From assembly GCA_963556255.1 (NCBI GenBank), contig OY744605.1:5735807-5799806 (forward strand): 64,000 nt of DNA, given 5' to 3'. The notes under the pieces were generated by a model that ran no database searches, was not told the DNA's origin, and was given only the letters and a program-made list of their open reading frames with translations. The stretch comes from Allolobophora icterica (Eukaryota > Annelida > Clitellata > Crassiclitellata > Lumbricidae). Position 1 is the first letter of the stretch. Each line of letters begins with the position of its first letter. Made by a program: the position numbers and the translations under genes. Below, in pieces: positions 1-9,170 of this stretch.

Positions 1-2
1 GT

Positions 3-620
3 AAGATCGCTACGATCAATGATATCCATCCTCCAACAACAAAGAAAGACGTTAGAAAGGTTATGGGTTTTTTCAGTTACTTTCGAAATTTTATACCTGC
101 TTTAGCTGAAAAAGCACGGGTAATAACTGATTTGACACGAGATAACATACCTACGAAGGTGCCTTGGGAGCAAAAGCATCAAGAAGCACTAGATAAGTTA
201 AAGGATGATCTCAGTAAAGCTACACAGTTGCATACCATTGATTTCACTAAGGAATTTGGTTTAAGTGTTGACGCAAGTGCCACCGCGGTCGGGTGTTGCT
301 TGTTTCAGTGGACCGAAGAAGGTCAAGAAAAACCAATTGCTTTTGCTAGCCTTAAACTTACAGATACACAGATGCATTGGTCTACAATTGAGAGAGAGGC
401 TTTCGCAGTAATTTGGGCACTTAAACGATTCAAGTCATGGATATTCTTATCAAAGATAATCATTTATTCAGATCATAATCCTTTGTCTTATCTCACAGAT
501 GCAAGCCCTAAGAGTGCGAAACTGACTCGTTGGGCGTTAGCATTGCAAGAGTTTAACGTGGACTTTCGATATCGTCCTGGACGTCAGAACACGGTGGCTG
601 ATTTCCTCTCTCGGTTGTGA
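3..620 (+). CDS. Ty3/Gypsy pol, 3' part: RT thumb and RNase H
   Basis: This is the C-terminal end of a Ty3/Gypsy polyprotein; the frame is open from base 3, so the gene begins before the window. The first 60 residues match the RT thumb/connection region (motif MGFFSYFRNFIP, then a PWEQKHQEAL-type stretch). RNase H follows with its acidic residues visible: D in SVDASATAVG, E in TIEREAFAV, D in YSDHNPLSYL. RNase H would degrade the RNA strand of the replication hybrid. The frame ends shortly after the conserved PGRQNTVADFLSRL tail. Only about 180 bases separate the stop from a polypurine tract and LTR, so the integrase that normally follows RNase H in this family is absent. Deletion is the simplest reading. 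Confidence 0.9.
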   Translation, partial: KIATINDIHPPTTKKDVRKVMGFFSYFRNFIPALAEKARVITDLTRDNIPTKVPWEQKHQEALDKLKDDLSKATQLHTIDFTKEFGLSVDASATAVGCCLFQWTEEGQEKPIAFASLKLTDTQMHWSTIEREAFAVIWALKRFKSWIFLSKIIIYSDHNPLSYLTDASPKSAKLTRWALALQEFNVDFRYRPGRQNTVADFLSRL

Positions 621-801
621 CTCGGATGGTGAAGGGGGGAAATGGCCCGACACACAAGGATCGAGCCCGCAAATTGTATAGATAAATTGACTAACTGGTG
701 TGTTTTGTTTTGTTTGTATATGCTGTGTCGAGATGGAGTCTGGAGGCCCGGCTTGATCGTGATGACCCGTTCGGGATGGTGCTGAAGACGTGTCATCATC
801 T

Positions 802-815
802 GAGGGCGGAGGGAA
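802..815 (+). promoter_or_regulatory. polypurine tract of the Gypsy element
   Basis: A run of purines with a single C (GAGGGCGGAGGGAA) directly abuts the TG that opens the LTR. This is the expected position and composition of the plus-strand primer of an LTR retrotransposon. Confidence 0.8.
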
Positions 816-1247
816 TGTCGTGGTCTACGCGGGTGCATGCATCAAGGGAAGAAAACCGACGCGTCAACAAGCTTGTTTACAACGCACGGAAAATTCTGCA
901 GCAAGCTGTCAACATTAATTCGGTGCATGCAACAAGGATATACGTGTTCAGTAGGACTTTCCAGGGAAAAGTACAGTGACGTCACAGAACGTTCTGGAAT
1001 CCGGGAGAACTCTATATAAGATAGACCTGATGTACATTAAGGGCCTTTTGACGAAGATTTGTAAACGTTGAAACATTGATCGTATAACGTTCAATCGAGA
1101 CCAGCCAACCTGTGTGCTGTCTACGATTGTGATATTTGATAGACGAGTTGACTTACTCTACACTTAATCGACTTTATTTTTAAATAAAGATCTTTTAATA
1201 GTTCCTTCGTTGGTTCGTCGTTGCGATCGAAGGAGTCGACCGCGACA
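816..1247 (+). repeat. 3' LTR of the Ty3/Gypsy element
   Basis: The 432-bp repeat starts TGTCG and ends CGACA, the usual inverted TG...CA ends. Inside it are a TATA box (CTATATAAG near 1012-1020) and a polyadenylation signal (AATAAA near 1183-1190), in the order expected for an LTR. The 5' LTR would lie upstream of the window. The base after CGACA is already piggyBac transposase coding sequence, so the element inserted into that gene. The likely five-base target duplicate begins GCTAT at 1248. Confidence 0.85.
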
Positions 1248-3189
1248 GCTATAAATCACGAACAGGAAGACAATGGTCGACAACAAGTTCGAAAAAGAAA
1301 GGACGTGCTAGTGCAAAGGATGTTCTGAGGCCACCACCAGGTGTAAAAGTGCATGCCGAAAATCGAGAGTCAATTGCTGAAACTTTCAGATTGTTTTTAT
1401 CTGAAAACATTGTGAAACACGTAACTAGATGTACCAATATGAAGTATGAAGAATATGTCAAGCAGAATCCAAGTAAGAGAATATCACTGCGCTTCAATGG
1501 CTTTCAACCATTGGAAGAAATGGAAGTAGAAGCAGGAATCGGTTTGTAGATATTTCAAGGACTTTGCCACTCCAGTAGGGAAACATTGCACGAGTTGTGG
1601 ACATTGTCCAGTCATCCTATATATCGAGCTGTAATGAGTCGTGATCGTTTCAAACTGTTGTTGAAATTTCTTCGCTTTGATGACTTTCACACTCGCAATG
1701 TTAGAAGAGGCCTAGACCGGTTTGCACCATTTCGAGAAGTGTGGGAGATGTTCGTTGCAAACTGTCGAACTGTTTACTTACCTGGAGAATGCGTCACAGT
1801 AGACGAACAGCTGGTGACTTTTCGCGGTAGATGTGTGTTTAGGCAGTATATGCCATCGAAACCCGGACGATATGGTATAAAAGCTTGGGCTTGCTGCGAC
1901 TCAAAGAACAGTTACTGCTATAACGCAGCGCCATACCTTGGCAAGGAAGGAAACCAGGTTACGACTAATCTCGGAAGCAAAGTTGTCAAAGAAATGATAC
2001 AACCACTGCTGAAAACTGGGCGTAACGTTACAATGGACAGGTTTTTTACTGATGTCGAATTATGTGAAAATCTACTGACTGAAAACTTGACTGTAGTAGG
2101 CACAATCAAAGCAAACCGTCGCCATTTGCCGACAGCGTTACTGCCAGTTGCTGCCAAGAAGCGGGAACCTGGATCGATAATGTTTGCATATCATCAGCAG
2201 CTCACTATGGTTTCGTGGGTTCCTAAACGGCACAAGACAGTTCTTCTGTTGTCATCAATGCATCACGATGCTAGCGTCATAGATGGTAAACCAGAAATAG
2301 TCAGGTACTACAACTCTACAAAAGCGGGAGTTGACACTCTCGACCAGAAGGTTAGATTCAACAGTTGCCGCAGAACTACTCTTCGTTGGCCATTGGCAAT
2401 GTGTTTCAATGTTGTAGATGTTGCCGGTAACAATGCCTATACTGTATGGAATATTGAAAATCTTCAAGCTCCCGTGCCATTACATCGTCGTCGTCATTGG
2501 TGGCTGAAGCGACTAAGTATAGAATTATGTCAGCCCCTCTTGGAATATCGTCAGCAGCATGCAACGAGACTTCGTGCAGTAACTACTGATGCGATGAAAA
2601 TGATGGGTTACAATGTGTCACAAGTGCAACCCATTGTCCGTGGAATGCGATCAATTGCTGGAAGAGGCTGTTGCTATGTGTGTCCAGCGAAGAGAAAGCG
2701 TAAAAGCAAGCAACTTTGCGATGGCTGTGAAAAGCACGTATGTGGCGAACACTCACGAGTAAAGATGTCTCGTCGCTGTTGCAATTGTTCAACGGAAAAT
2801 GACCAGTAGGCTAACTAGCACTGAAGGTAACTACGACCAAAACGACATCTAGATAGCACTTATCACTCTGTCCGAATAATATGCTACTGCTAAGACGCGA
2901 TATATATGAAACTGTTACATGTTTTGTTTATCTACAATGTACCTCTGAAAATGATACATAACTGATAAATTCACATGTATGTGAATACTTCGCATACCCG
3001 AGTATTTGTAATTAGTTTTATTGTTATATTACACATATACAAGTGTCTGTAGTGTCTCCTTGTTTTAATTTTAAGTTACAACTATTAAAAAATTGGATAG
3101 TCAATGCAAAACAGTACAATAGACCTAGGGGTCTGCTAGACCCCCCTCATAGTACCAGAATGACTACAAAAAGTTCAGTCCTCGGAGGG
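1248..3189 (+). mobile_element. piggyBac transposon, 3' portion
   Basis: The right end reads CTCGGAGGG followed by TTAA (3190-3193), which fits a piggyBac terminus ending GGG and its obligatory TTAA target. A subterminal hairpin, GGGGTC (3128-3133) with GACCCC (3139-3144), lies about 45 bases inside the end. The left end is outside the window because a Gypsy element interrupts the transposase gene. Confidence 0.85.
1250..2809 (+). pseudogene. piggyBac transposase, 5' truncated and with one internal stop
   Basis: A piggyBac-family (DDE_Tnp_1_7) cut-and-paste transposase. The reading frame runs continuously from the LTR junction. It is interrupted by one in-frame TAG at 1547-1549, inside the conserved IGL-I-x-x-GL helix region, and is then open to 2809. 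The three catalytic aspartates are visible in VTVDEQLV, VTMDRFFTD and AGVDTLDQKV. A C-terminal cysteine-rich zinc domain (CYVCPAKRKRKSKQLC and CDGCEKHVCGEH), typical of piggyBac DNA-binding tails, is intact. The N-terminal end is cut off by the Gypsy LTR; the missing part should lie beyond the other LTR outside the window. Apart from the TAG the frame looks well preserved, so inactivation was probably not ancient. Confidence 0.92.
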
Positions 3190-3193
3190 TTAA

Positions 3194-3445
3194 TTGGAAT
3201 ATTATTACAAAACAACTGTGCATGCTTGATTACATAGCATCGGTGAACACAATTTTAAAGGTGTCCAAGAAGAGCATCCTATTATCTAATGACATCTTGT
3301 GGCTGCCAGGGCTGTTGACGTTGACCTTACCTAACCCAACATAGGCGTTGGGTAAATGTGCTATGGTTTCGTTTTTCCTGTAGTAAATTAAAGCTTTACC
3401 CTCTGATATTGTAACCCCGAATGATCGTGGACTTTCTGACTGCAG
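3194..3445 (+). other. non-coding, with one copy of the dispersed AAGGTGTC module
   Basis: Contains CATCGGTG...TTTAAAGGTGTCC at 3239-3268, one of the dispersed modules described elsewhere. It ends in a plausible splice acceptor (TTTCTGACTGCAG) for the PAN-like exon. No other gene is visible. Confidence 0.5.
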
Positions 3446-3738
3446 GCAGTGTCTGGTCGGCGTCGTACGGTCTTCGCATGAGTGTCTGCATCGACTCGTC
3501 ATCTCTCAGTTCGTCGGAGGTTGAGTGTGGCCTGCGCTGCCTACTAGACATCAACTGCCGGTCGTTCAACAATGAACCAGTAGATGGCCTCTGTCAGCTG
3601 ATCTACTGTCAGCCAGGAAGTGACATCGACCAGAAATACGTAATCGAGGAGTCGAGGACGCGTCGTTTGTCTGGTTCAACAAAGTGGCCTACTGGCGCAA
3701 ACTGTAGCGGTCAACAAAGTGTCTGTCAGTATCATTAG
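3446..3738 (+). CDS. last exon encoding a PAN/apple-like domain
   Basis: The frame is open across a TGCAG acceptor and ends at a TAG in 3736-3738. It encodes a cysteine-rich module with the PAN/apple pattern: C-x-RC-x(6)-CRSFNNE, then GLCQLIYC. PAN domains bind protein or carbohydrate ligands outside the cell. An AATAAA polyadenylation signal lies at 3777-3782, so this looks like a terminal exon. Upstream exons are not seen, because the piggyBac insertion lies just before it. A degraded minus-strand copy is at about 19,923-20,340, and a short piece of the same exon is embedded near 18,516-18,570. It may have been the extracellular part of the nearby kinase locus; that link is inference. Confidence 0.6.
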
Positions 3739-3776
3739 GATCTGTGAAGAGAATGCACACTAGAATGAAGTGCTGA

Positions 3777-3782
3777 AATAAA
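3777..3782 (+). terminator. polyadenylation signal AATAAA
   Basis: A canonical hexamer about 40 bases after the stop of the PAN-like exon. It is conserved in the degraded copy on the other strand near 19,975. Confidence 0.6.
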
Positions 3783-3833
3783 GTCACGATTATTGTGGCC
3801 TACTGCAGTCTGAATTCAGACACACACGCCACT

Positions 3834-3946
3834 TTACTTGATGGACTGGCTGATTTTTTTATTAATGATTTCTGCATGCAAATAAAAATAAAGGGAGAGA
3901 GGGAGGTCGTTCCAAGCGGTAGGACCCACCACGGAGAATGCCCTAC

Positions 3947-3947
<1 letters not shown>
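3834..3947 (-). pseudogene. LINE ORF2 C-terminal remnant (CR1/L2/Jockey type)
   Basis: The minus strand reads RRAFSVVGPTAWNDLPLS, the conserved sequence near the C-terminus of many CR1/L2/Jockey reverse transcriptase polyproteins. It stops soon after. Its 5' side runs straight into the long TAG microsatellite, so only a fragment remains. Confidence 0.7.
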
Positions 3948-4503
<556 letters not shown>

Positions 4504-4864
4504 GTAGAATCAACAGTATCAGTTGCAGCACTAACAGACACACACAAACAAATACACACTCAGACACACATAGACACAAACACACAGAAGCACACAGACA
4601 AACAAACGGACACATAATTGGAACATGACTCAGTACAATTTCACAGTAGAAAAAACTTGTGTGTGACTTCTAAAGCGCCGTTGTCGGAATGTCGATGGTC
4701 GCTTTGATTGTAATGTCAATCAAAACTCACAATCCATTGGAGAAGAAGAATCCAGGTCGATATCCGATAGATCAGAGGAATTAGAAGAGAATATCAATGG
4801 TCGCTTTGATTAAAATCTATTTCATATTAAAAATCTTAAAATATGTTTTATCTTGAAATCTATT
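4504..4864 (+). repeat. CA-rich duplicated block, copy 1
   Basis: Carries ACACACA/CAGACACA-rich DNA, then ACATAATTGGAACATGAC, a TTCACAGTA/TTCGCAGTA segment, CTTGTGTGAC and TCTAAAGCG. The same ordered segments recur at 7,085-7,275 and 11,585-11,800. It is part of the segmental duplication that also copied the kinase DFG exon. Confidence 0.7.
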
Positions 4865-5705
4865 TCATGTTTTAAACGTTTTATTATTATTCCAAAGTTT
4901 AACGTCGTCCTTTGGCAACAATGGCCGTTGACGACAATTCACAAATACAATTTCTAGAAAACGATAAACTTATAGTGTCCGTATAACACCATGTAAAGGT
5001 GTCAAACATAAGCTTACAATGTCAGTAATGTCACATCACCCAAAGCAACATATCTAATGTTATTTATAATACACATAGCTATAAAATGTTCCGACGCAAA
5101 CCAAACAGTACTTCGCAACTATTGTCACTCGCTAGAAATATTTAAACAACCTCAGACATAAATGCACAGCACATATGATTATAATTATGACATTATATTC
5201 CCATTCTATTATTGAAATGTTTAATTGATCATTTCTTATTCCTCAGTTCAATGAGATCTTATAGCAATATGTACCACTACAATCATATCATGTATGAAAT
5301 AGTACCAATCTCACATACATCATGCATATTAAATGAAACGTATGGTTATGCCAAGTACCTTTCCTGAAAGAAACTGCTCAGGTACTAAACACACTCAAGT
5401 ACAAATCTCATCAACCAACAAAGCATAAAATTATATGAGCATAATAATTACAATTGTTTCAAGTTTGATATTAATGCATTCAAGATTGCATTATAATAAT
5501 GTAATAATTAATACAATAAAATAAAATGCACAAGGAAAAGACTAATTAAAATTACAGATAAAAAATTAAAAAAAATAAAATAAATAAAAATAAAATAAAA
5601 CTATTTACATTAGCAAACTTAGCATATCTCTTTACAGAATGTGACCTTTAGTAATTAGTTTAAGTACCCTATACACTTCATTTTGTAATATATTTACTGT
5701 TAAAA
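4865..5705 (+). repeat. dispersed 0.84-kb AT-rich repeat, copy 1
   Basis: Starts around AAGTTTAACGTCGTC and ends near TTTACTGTTAAAAG. A second copy lies at 12,930-15,875, interrupted by two younger insertions. A third, inverted copy lies at 23,410-24,130, directly downstream of a LINE C-terminus. The family is therefore probably the 3' untranslated region of that LINE. No coding potential is seen. Confidence 0.7.
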
Positions 5706-6044
5706 GGGTTGAAATAGAAATGTCCCTTTTATACAATTGACATTTATCTCCCAACAACTTCGATATATCTTCTTTTTTACACTCAAGTAGTAAGTTTTAA
5801 ACGTGTTAAAGCTATGCTATATTATAGCATAGCTTCAACACGTCTAAAAGGTGTTTAAAAGACCGCTAAAACTAATCGGCTTCAGCGTCCAATACCTACA
5901 TGTATATCGCATTGTCTAAAGAAGGTCTCAAGGTGACTAAAGAGCGTGCTAAAAATTAATTGGAAACAATCATTGAGAATTCTAATCCAATGAAGAATGC
6001 TGAGAATCAATTATTCTGCTCCTTTTCTTGTTTCTTTCGTGCAG
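5706..6044 (+). other. intron-like DNA with a palindromic module pair and splice acceptor
   Basis: A near-perfect inverted repeat of about 22 bases per arm (5799-5846, centre GCTATGCTATA / TTATAGCATAGC) is made of two copies of the dispersed module facing each other. Beyond it the DNA matches the intron that precedes the DFG exon in the two other copies, ending in TTCTTTCGTGCAG. Confidence 0.6.
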
Positions 6045-6100
6045 TTCAGAGCCCTCACCATGTCAAGATAACGGATTTCGGTCTAGCGAAGGTCGTCAGC
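6045..6100 (+). pseudogene. EGFR-family kinase DFG exon, copy A, truncated
   Basis: After the TTTCGTGCAG acceptor the exon reads phase-1 codons HHVK-like, then ITDFGLAKVVS, matching kinase subdomain VII of the EGFR family (activation-loop DFG). At 6101 it switches abruptly to LINE-tail sequence (CTGACTTGGGTCGG), so the second half of the exon is lost. This copy keeps the family-typical DFGLAK, whereas copies B and C read DFGPSK and DFGPAK. It also lies upstream of the N-lobe exon, out of gene order. Confidence 0.8.
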
Positions 6101-6180
6101 ACTGACTTGGGTCGGCAGCGTCACTGAATCGTTGAGTGGCGCTTTATAACTTTTCAATTGGAATTAAAATTATTATAATA
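6101..6180 (+). repeat. LINE 3' tail fused to exon copy A
   Basis: Reads CTGACTTGGGTCGG ... GTGGCGCTTTATAA ... TTCAATTGGAATTA, the same 3' tail seen at 7,465-7,540 and 11,990-12,055, and related to the tail of the LINE at 15,185-15,232. Such 3' ends carry short (TTACAATT)-like terminal repeats. Confidence 0.65.
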
Positions 6181-6390
6181 TAGCCGTAAAATTATTACGT
6201 TCTATCAACGAAAAAGGATATTGCTTCCAAAATATAATAATAGCCTGGCGTGTCTCTAACCTATGTAGCATCAGTTGCAAATGTTTAAACGGTGTTTTAA
6301 AAGAGCGATAAAATCTAATCCTTTACCCTCGTCTCTTACCTATGTAGCAGAAAATTTCAATAGTTATTATTTTATTTCGTTTTTATCGAG

Positions 6391-6634
6391 CCCTGTGTCG
6401 ATCAAGGTCCTTCAAGACGGCTGCGGCCAGAGCGAGAGTCTTCTCGAGGAGGCGAGGATCATGGCATCCGTCGACCATCCCTGTTGCGTCCGCATCCTAT
6501 CCGCCTGCATGACTGCTCAGATGATGCTCATTACTCAGCTCATGCCACTTGGATGTCTGCTCGAATACGTGCGCAAGAACAAGGATAACGTCGCGTCGAA
6601 GGCGATCCTGAACTGGGCCACTCAGATCGCCCGG
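6391..6634 (+). CDS. EGFR-family receptor tyrosine kinase exon: N-lobe to hinge
   Basis: The acceptor TTTTTATCGAG opens an exon encoding the beta-3 lysine motif PVSIK, an alpha-C helix with its glutamate (LLEEARIMASVDHP), the gatekeeper/hinge stretch LITQLMPLGCLLEYVR, and LNWATQIAR. It closes at a strong GTGAGT donor (6635). MASVDHP, QLMPLGCLLEYVR and the NW..QIA pattern are close to the EGFR/ErbB kinase domain, so the assignment rests on several family-specific stretches. The reading frame is intact and the ATP-binding lysine and alpha-C glutamate are present. The glycine-rich-loop exon is not seen upstream. By strict splice rules the phase to the next visible exon does not match. Confidence 0.85.
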
Positions 6635-6659
6635 GTGAGTTCGGTTTCAATATCAGCTG

Positions 6660-6845
6660 CACCCTGTAAATTGATTTTTCATTTTTGTCTTTTTTTCTGT
6701 TCAGTATAAGTGTATGCGTGTATGTGTGTCTCTGTATGCCTGTCTATGTATCTGTAAGTATGCCTGTCTGTTTCGCTATGTCTATGTATTGTTTCTGTAT
6801 GTCTGTCTGACTATGCCTGTGTGTCTGCATGTGTCTGTGCGTGTC

Positions 6846-6880
<35 letters not shown>

Positions 6881-6900
6881 GTTCGTGTCTCTCTGTGAAT
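6660..6900 (+). repeat. intron with (TGTC)n/(TCTG)n tract
   Basis: The intron between the N-lobe and catalytic-loop exons consists largely of degenerate TGTCTG repeats, becoming pure (CTGT)n near 6848-6880. Reading frames across it are repeat artefacts. Confidence 0.85.
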
Positions 6901-6915
6901 CGATTGTGTTGATAG

Positions 6916-6991
6916 GGTTACTTATGGAATGGATTACCTGGAAGAGAGAGGAATCATACACAGAGAGATGTCACCGCCAGAAACGTCTTAG
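6916..6991 (+). pseudogene. EGFR-family kinase catalytic-loop exon, frame-shifted
   Basis: After GTTGATAG the exon reads GMDYLEERGIIHRE, the kinase helix E and catalytic loop, then continues toward ARNVL in a different frame. One base is missing inside the loop, and read straight through it stops at TAG. The HRD aspartate, the catalytic base, is replaced by glutamate (HRE). A GTAAAC donor follows at 6992. The three residues before GMDYL are extra relative to EGFR, and the splice phase with the preceding exon is off by one, so this copy cannot give an active kinase. Confidence 0.75.
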
Positions 6992-7019
6992 GTAAACATC
7001 TGTTTCTTCAAAGATGAAA

Positions 7020-7400
7020 CTTAGATTAACATCTCACCGAAAACGACGGTGCTGAAGATGATGATGACGACGACAAAGATGATTACATGTATAATTCCCT
7101 AAATAACAATTTCAACACAAGCACACACATACACAACCAAACACACAGACACGCACAGACACACAGACTCACACAGATGCACACAGACACATAATTGAAC
7201 ATGACACAGTACGATTTCGCAGTAACAAAAAAACCTTGTGTGACTATCTAATCTAATCTAATTACTTCTAAAGCGATAGAGGGAAATCCATTGGATGAGA
7301 GAAAACAGAAGCCAGGTTTCGTCGGTGGATGAAGAAGAATAGAATATTCGAAAGACGGGGAGGATGAACACTGACTTAAACCACGAAGCAGCTAAGAAAA
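7020..7400 (+). repeat. CA-rich duplicated block, copy 2
   Basis: Same ordered segments as 4,510-4,680 and 11,585-11,800: CA-rich run, ACATAATTGAACATGAC, ACGATTTCGCAGTAACA, CTTGTGTGAC, a short (TCTAA)n run and TCTAAAGCG. Then comes AGAAAACAGAAGCCAGGTTTC, shared with 11,825. It ends in the LINE tail below. Confidence 0.7.
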
Positions 7401-7545
7401 GATACAGCCTTTCTCTTCCTCTGTTCCGGAAACACCTGAAGTCTGTCCTATTTGTTAGTGATTCACTGACTTGGGTCGGGAGCGCCTTTGAATCATTGAG
7501 TGGCGCTTTATAAATGTTCAATTATAATTACGATAACCGGAAATG
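7400..7545 (+). pseudogene. LINE C-terminus and 3' tail
   Basis: The plus strand reads FSLPLFRKHLKSVLF, the FK/FRxxLKxxLF pattern at the extreme C-terminus of L2/CR1-type LINE proteins. The same GTCGGGAGC ... GTGGCGCTTTATAAATGTTCAATT tail as the other copies follows. Copy 3 is at 11,930-12,060. Confidence 0.65.
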
Positions 7546-7599
7546 GTTACGTTCCACCAACGACTGAAATAATTTCGAGACGTGTTAAATAGCCCGTCG

Positions 7600-7790
7600 G
7601 GTGCCATGAATATATAGCATCGCTTGAAAACGTTAAAAAGGTGTTTTAAGAGAACGCTAAAAATTCTATCCCTTCCGTTGTCTTGTACTTACATTGCATC
7701 GGCTAATAACGTTTTCAAGGTGTCTAAAATAGTGCTAAAAACCAATAGGAAAGAATGATTGACAATATTTACGCAATGAACAATAATGGG
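7600..7790 (+). repeat. pair of dispersed TATATAGC...AAGGTGT modules
   Basis: Two modules about 75 bases apart: TATATAGCATCGCTTGAAAA ... AAAAAGGTGTTTTAAGAG at about 7611-7660, and GCATCGGCTAATAACG ... CAAGGTGTCTAAAATAG at about 7697-7735. Copy 3 of the duplication has the same pair at 12,138-12,265. Confidence 0.7.
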
Positions 7791-7929
7791 AACCAATTAT
7801 TCTGCTCCTTTTCTTGTTTCCTTTTATAACACTAAACTGATAGCTGTTGTTTTCTGTCACTGTTAATCTGCAGTTTGTGTGTTGTAATAAAAACGGATTT
7901 GGATTTGGATTTGGTGTCTTTTCTTGCAG

Positions 7930-8018
7930 TTCAGAGCCATCACCATGTCAAGCTAACGGACTTCGGTCCATCGAAGGTCGTCAGCAACGAGGGACAGTTT
8001 CACGCGTCCGGAGGAAAG
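7930..8018 (+). CDS. EGFR-family kinase DFG/activation-loop exon, copy B
   Basis: An 89-base exon bounded by TTTTCTTGCAG and GTATGT. It joins in the phase left by the catalytic-loop exon and reads VQSHHHVKLTDFGPSKVVS, then GQFHASGGK. The order HVK-x-TDFG-x-x-K and the ending H-A-x-GGK match the EGFR activation loop. The DFG aspartate, which binds magnesium, is kept, but the conserved LA after DFG is PS. This is the only intact copy of three. Confidence 0.8.
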
Positions 8019-8032
8019 GTATGTCGCTTGGC

Positions 8033-8411
8033 TACGCCTGGGATTAAGATTGCTAAAGGGATATGAAGCGGCAACGCGTCAGCCAATCACAGCTCGTCTT
8101 TTCTGATGCATCGCAGGCGATGTTTGTGGCTTCATCCGGGTACTTAGCAGGGGATGATTTGAAATAAATACAGCACATGGCATCGGTCTAGACGTGTTTT
8201 TTTAGCGATTTACAGTTAGGGGCATAATTATGCGTTTTCTTATTAATAAAAGTCGTTTTTATTTAGTTATAACGTCAGCTGTAAGCGACCCATGTTTGAC
8301 TAGCCGATCCGTACAAGGGTACCGGAAGTAAAACTCAGCCACACACATAATCTAGACCAAAGACACTATATTCATCAGCTTCATATCCCTTGCAATCTTA
8401 GTCCCAGGCTA
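8033..8411. mobile_element. TA-flanked inverted-repeat element (MITE) in the intron
   Basis: The left end CGCCTGGGATTAAGATTGC ... GGGATATGAAGC is repeated inverted at the right end (GCTTCATATCCC ... CAATCTTAGTCCCAGGC). TA dinucleotides lie at both borders (8033-8034, 8410-8411). Comparing intron copy C near 12,450, which lacks this segment, gives a natural empty site. No transposase frame is seen. The TA target fits a Tc1/mariner-like non-autonomous element. Confidence 0.75.
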
Positions 8412-8660
8412 CGCTATAAGAAAGAAGATTAGCGTCGCCCTCCTCCTTTATCCAGGCTTCGGACTGACATCATCAGAGTTAAATAAAGGTATTATGGTAG
8501 TGAGAAGTTGGCAACGTTTGTGAGAAACTAGTTTTGGTGTGGCATCGGGTGATGTATTTGGCATTAAACACTTCCGATTTAGAAGCCACTTATTAATAAT
8601 AATACTATTTACAATGATAATAATGAAATTCATGATAATGATGGTGCTGCTGATAATGAT
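8412..8660 (+). repeat. duplicated intron segment downstream of exon B
   Basis: AGCGTCGCCCTCCTCCTTTA ... AGGCTTCGGACTG ... GAGAAGTTGGCAACGTTTG ... TGGTGTGGCATCGG matches 12,490-12,625 after exon C. It contains the dispersed TAGCGTCGCCCTCC module. Confidence 0.65.
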
Positions 8661-8845
8661 GATGATGGTGGTGGTGGTGGTGGTGGTGGTGGTGGTGGTG
8701 GTGGTGGTGGTGGTGGTGGTGGTGGTGGTGGTGGTGGTGGTGGTGGTGGTGGTGGTGGTGGTGGTGGTGGTGGTGGTGGTGGTGGTGGTGGTGGTGGTGG
8801 TGGTGGTGGTGGTGGTGGTGGTGGTGGTGGTGGTGGTGGTGGCAC

Positions 8846-8901
<56 letters not shown>

Positions 8902-9170
8902 CTGATGATGATGGTGGTGGTGGTGGTGGTGGTGGTGGTGGTGGTGGTGGTGGTGGTGGTGGTGGTGGTGGTGGTGGTGGTGGTGGTGGTGGTGGTGGTG
9001 GTGGTGGTGGTGGTGGTGGTGGTGGTGGTGGTGGTGGTGGTGGTGGTGATGGTGGTGGTGGTGGTGGTGGTGGTACTGGTGATGATAATGATGGTGATGT
9101 GATGATGATGATGATGATGATGATGACGACGACGACGATGATGATGATGATGATGATGATAATTATCATT
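8660..9170. repeat. (GGT)n / (GAT)n compound microsatellite
   Basis: Long pure (TGG)n blocks at about 8665-8842 and 8911-9073, separated by (ATG)n at 8843-8910 and followed by (ATG)n/(ACG)n to 9160. Poly-Val, poly-Met and poly-Pro frames across it are not genes. The G-rich strand could form G-quadruplex-like structures. Confidence 0.97.

Noticed and set aside
8539..9169. Poly-Val/Met and poly-Pro/Ser frames
   Set aside because: They are translations of (GGT)n and (GAT)n repeats, with no codon structure.
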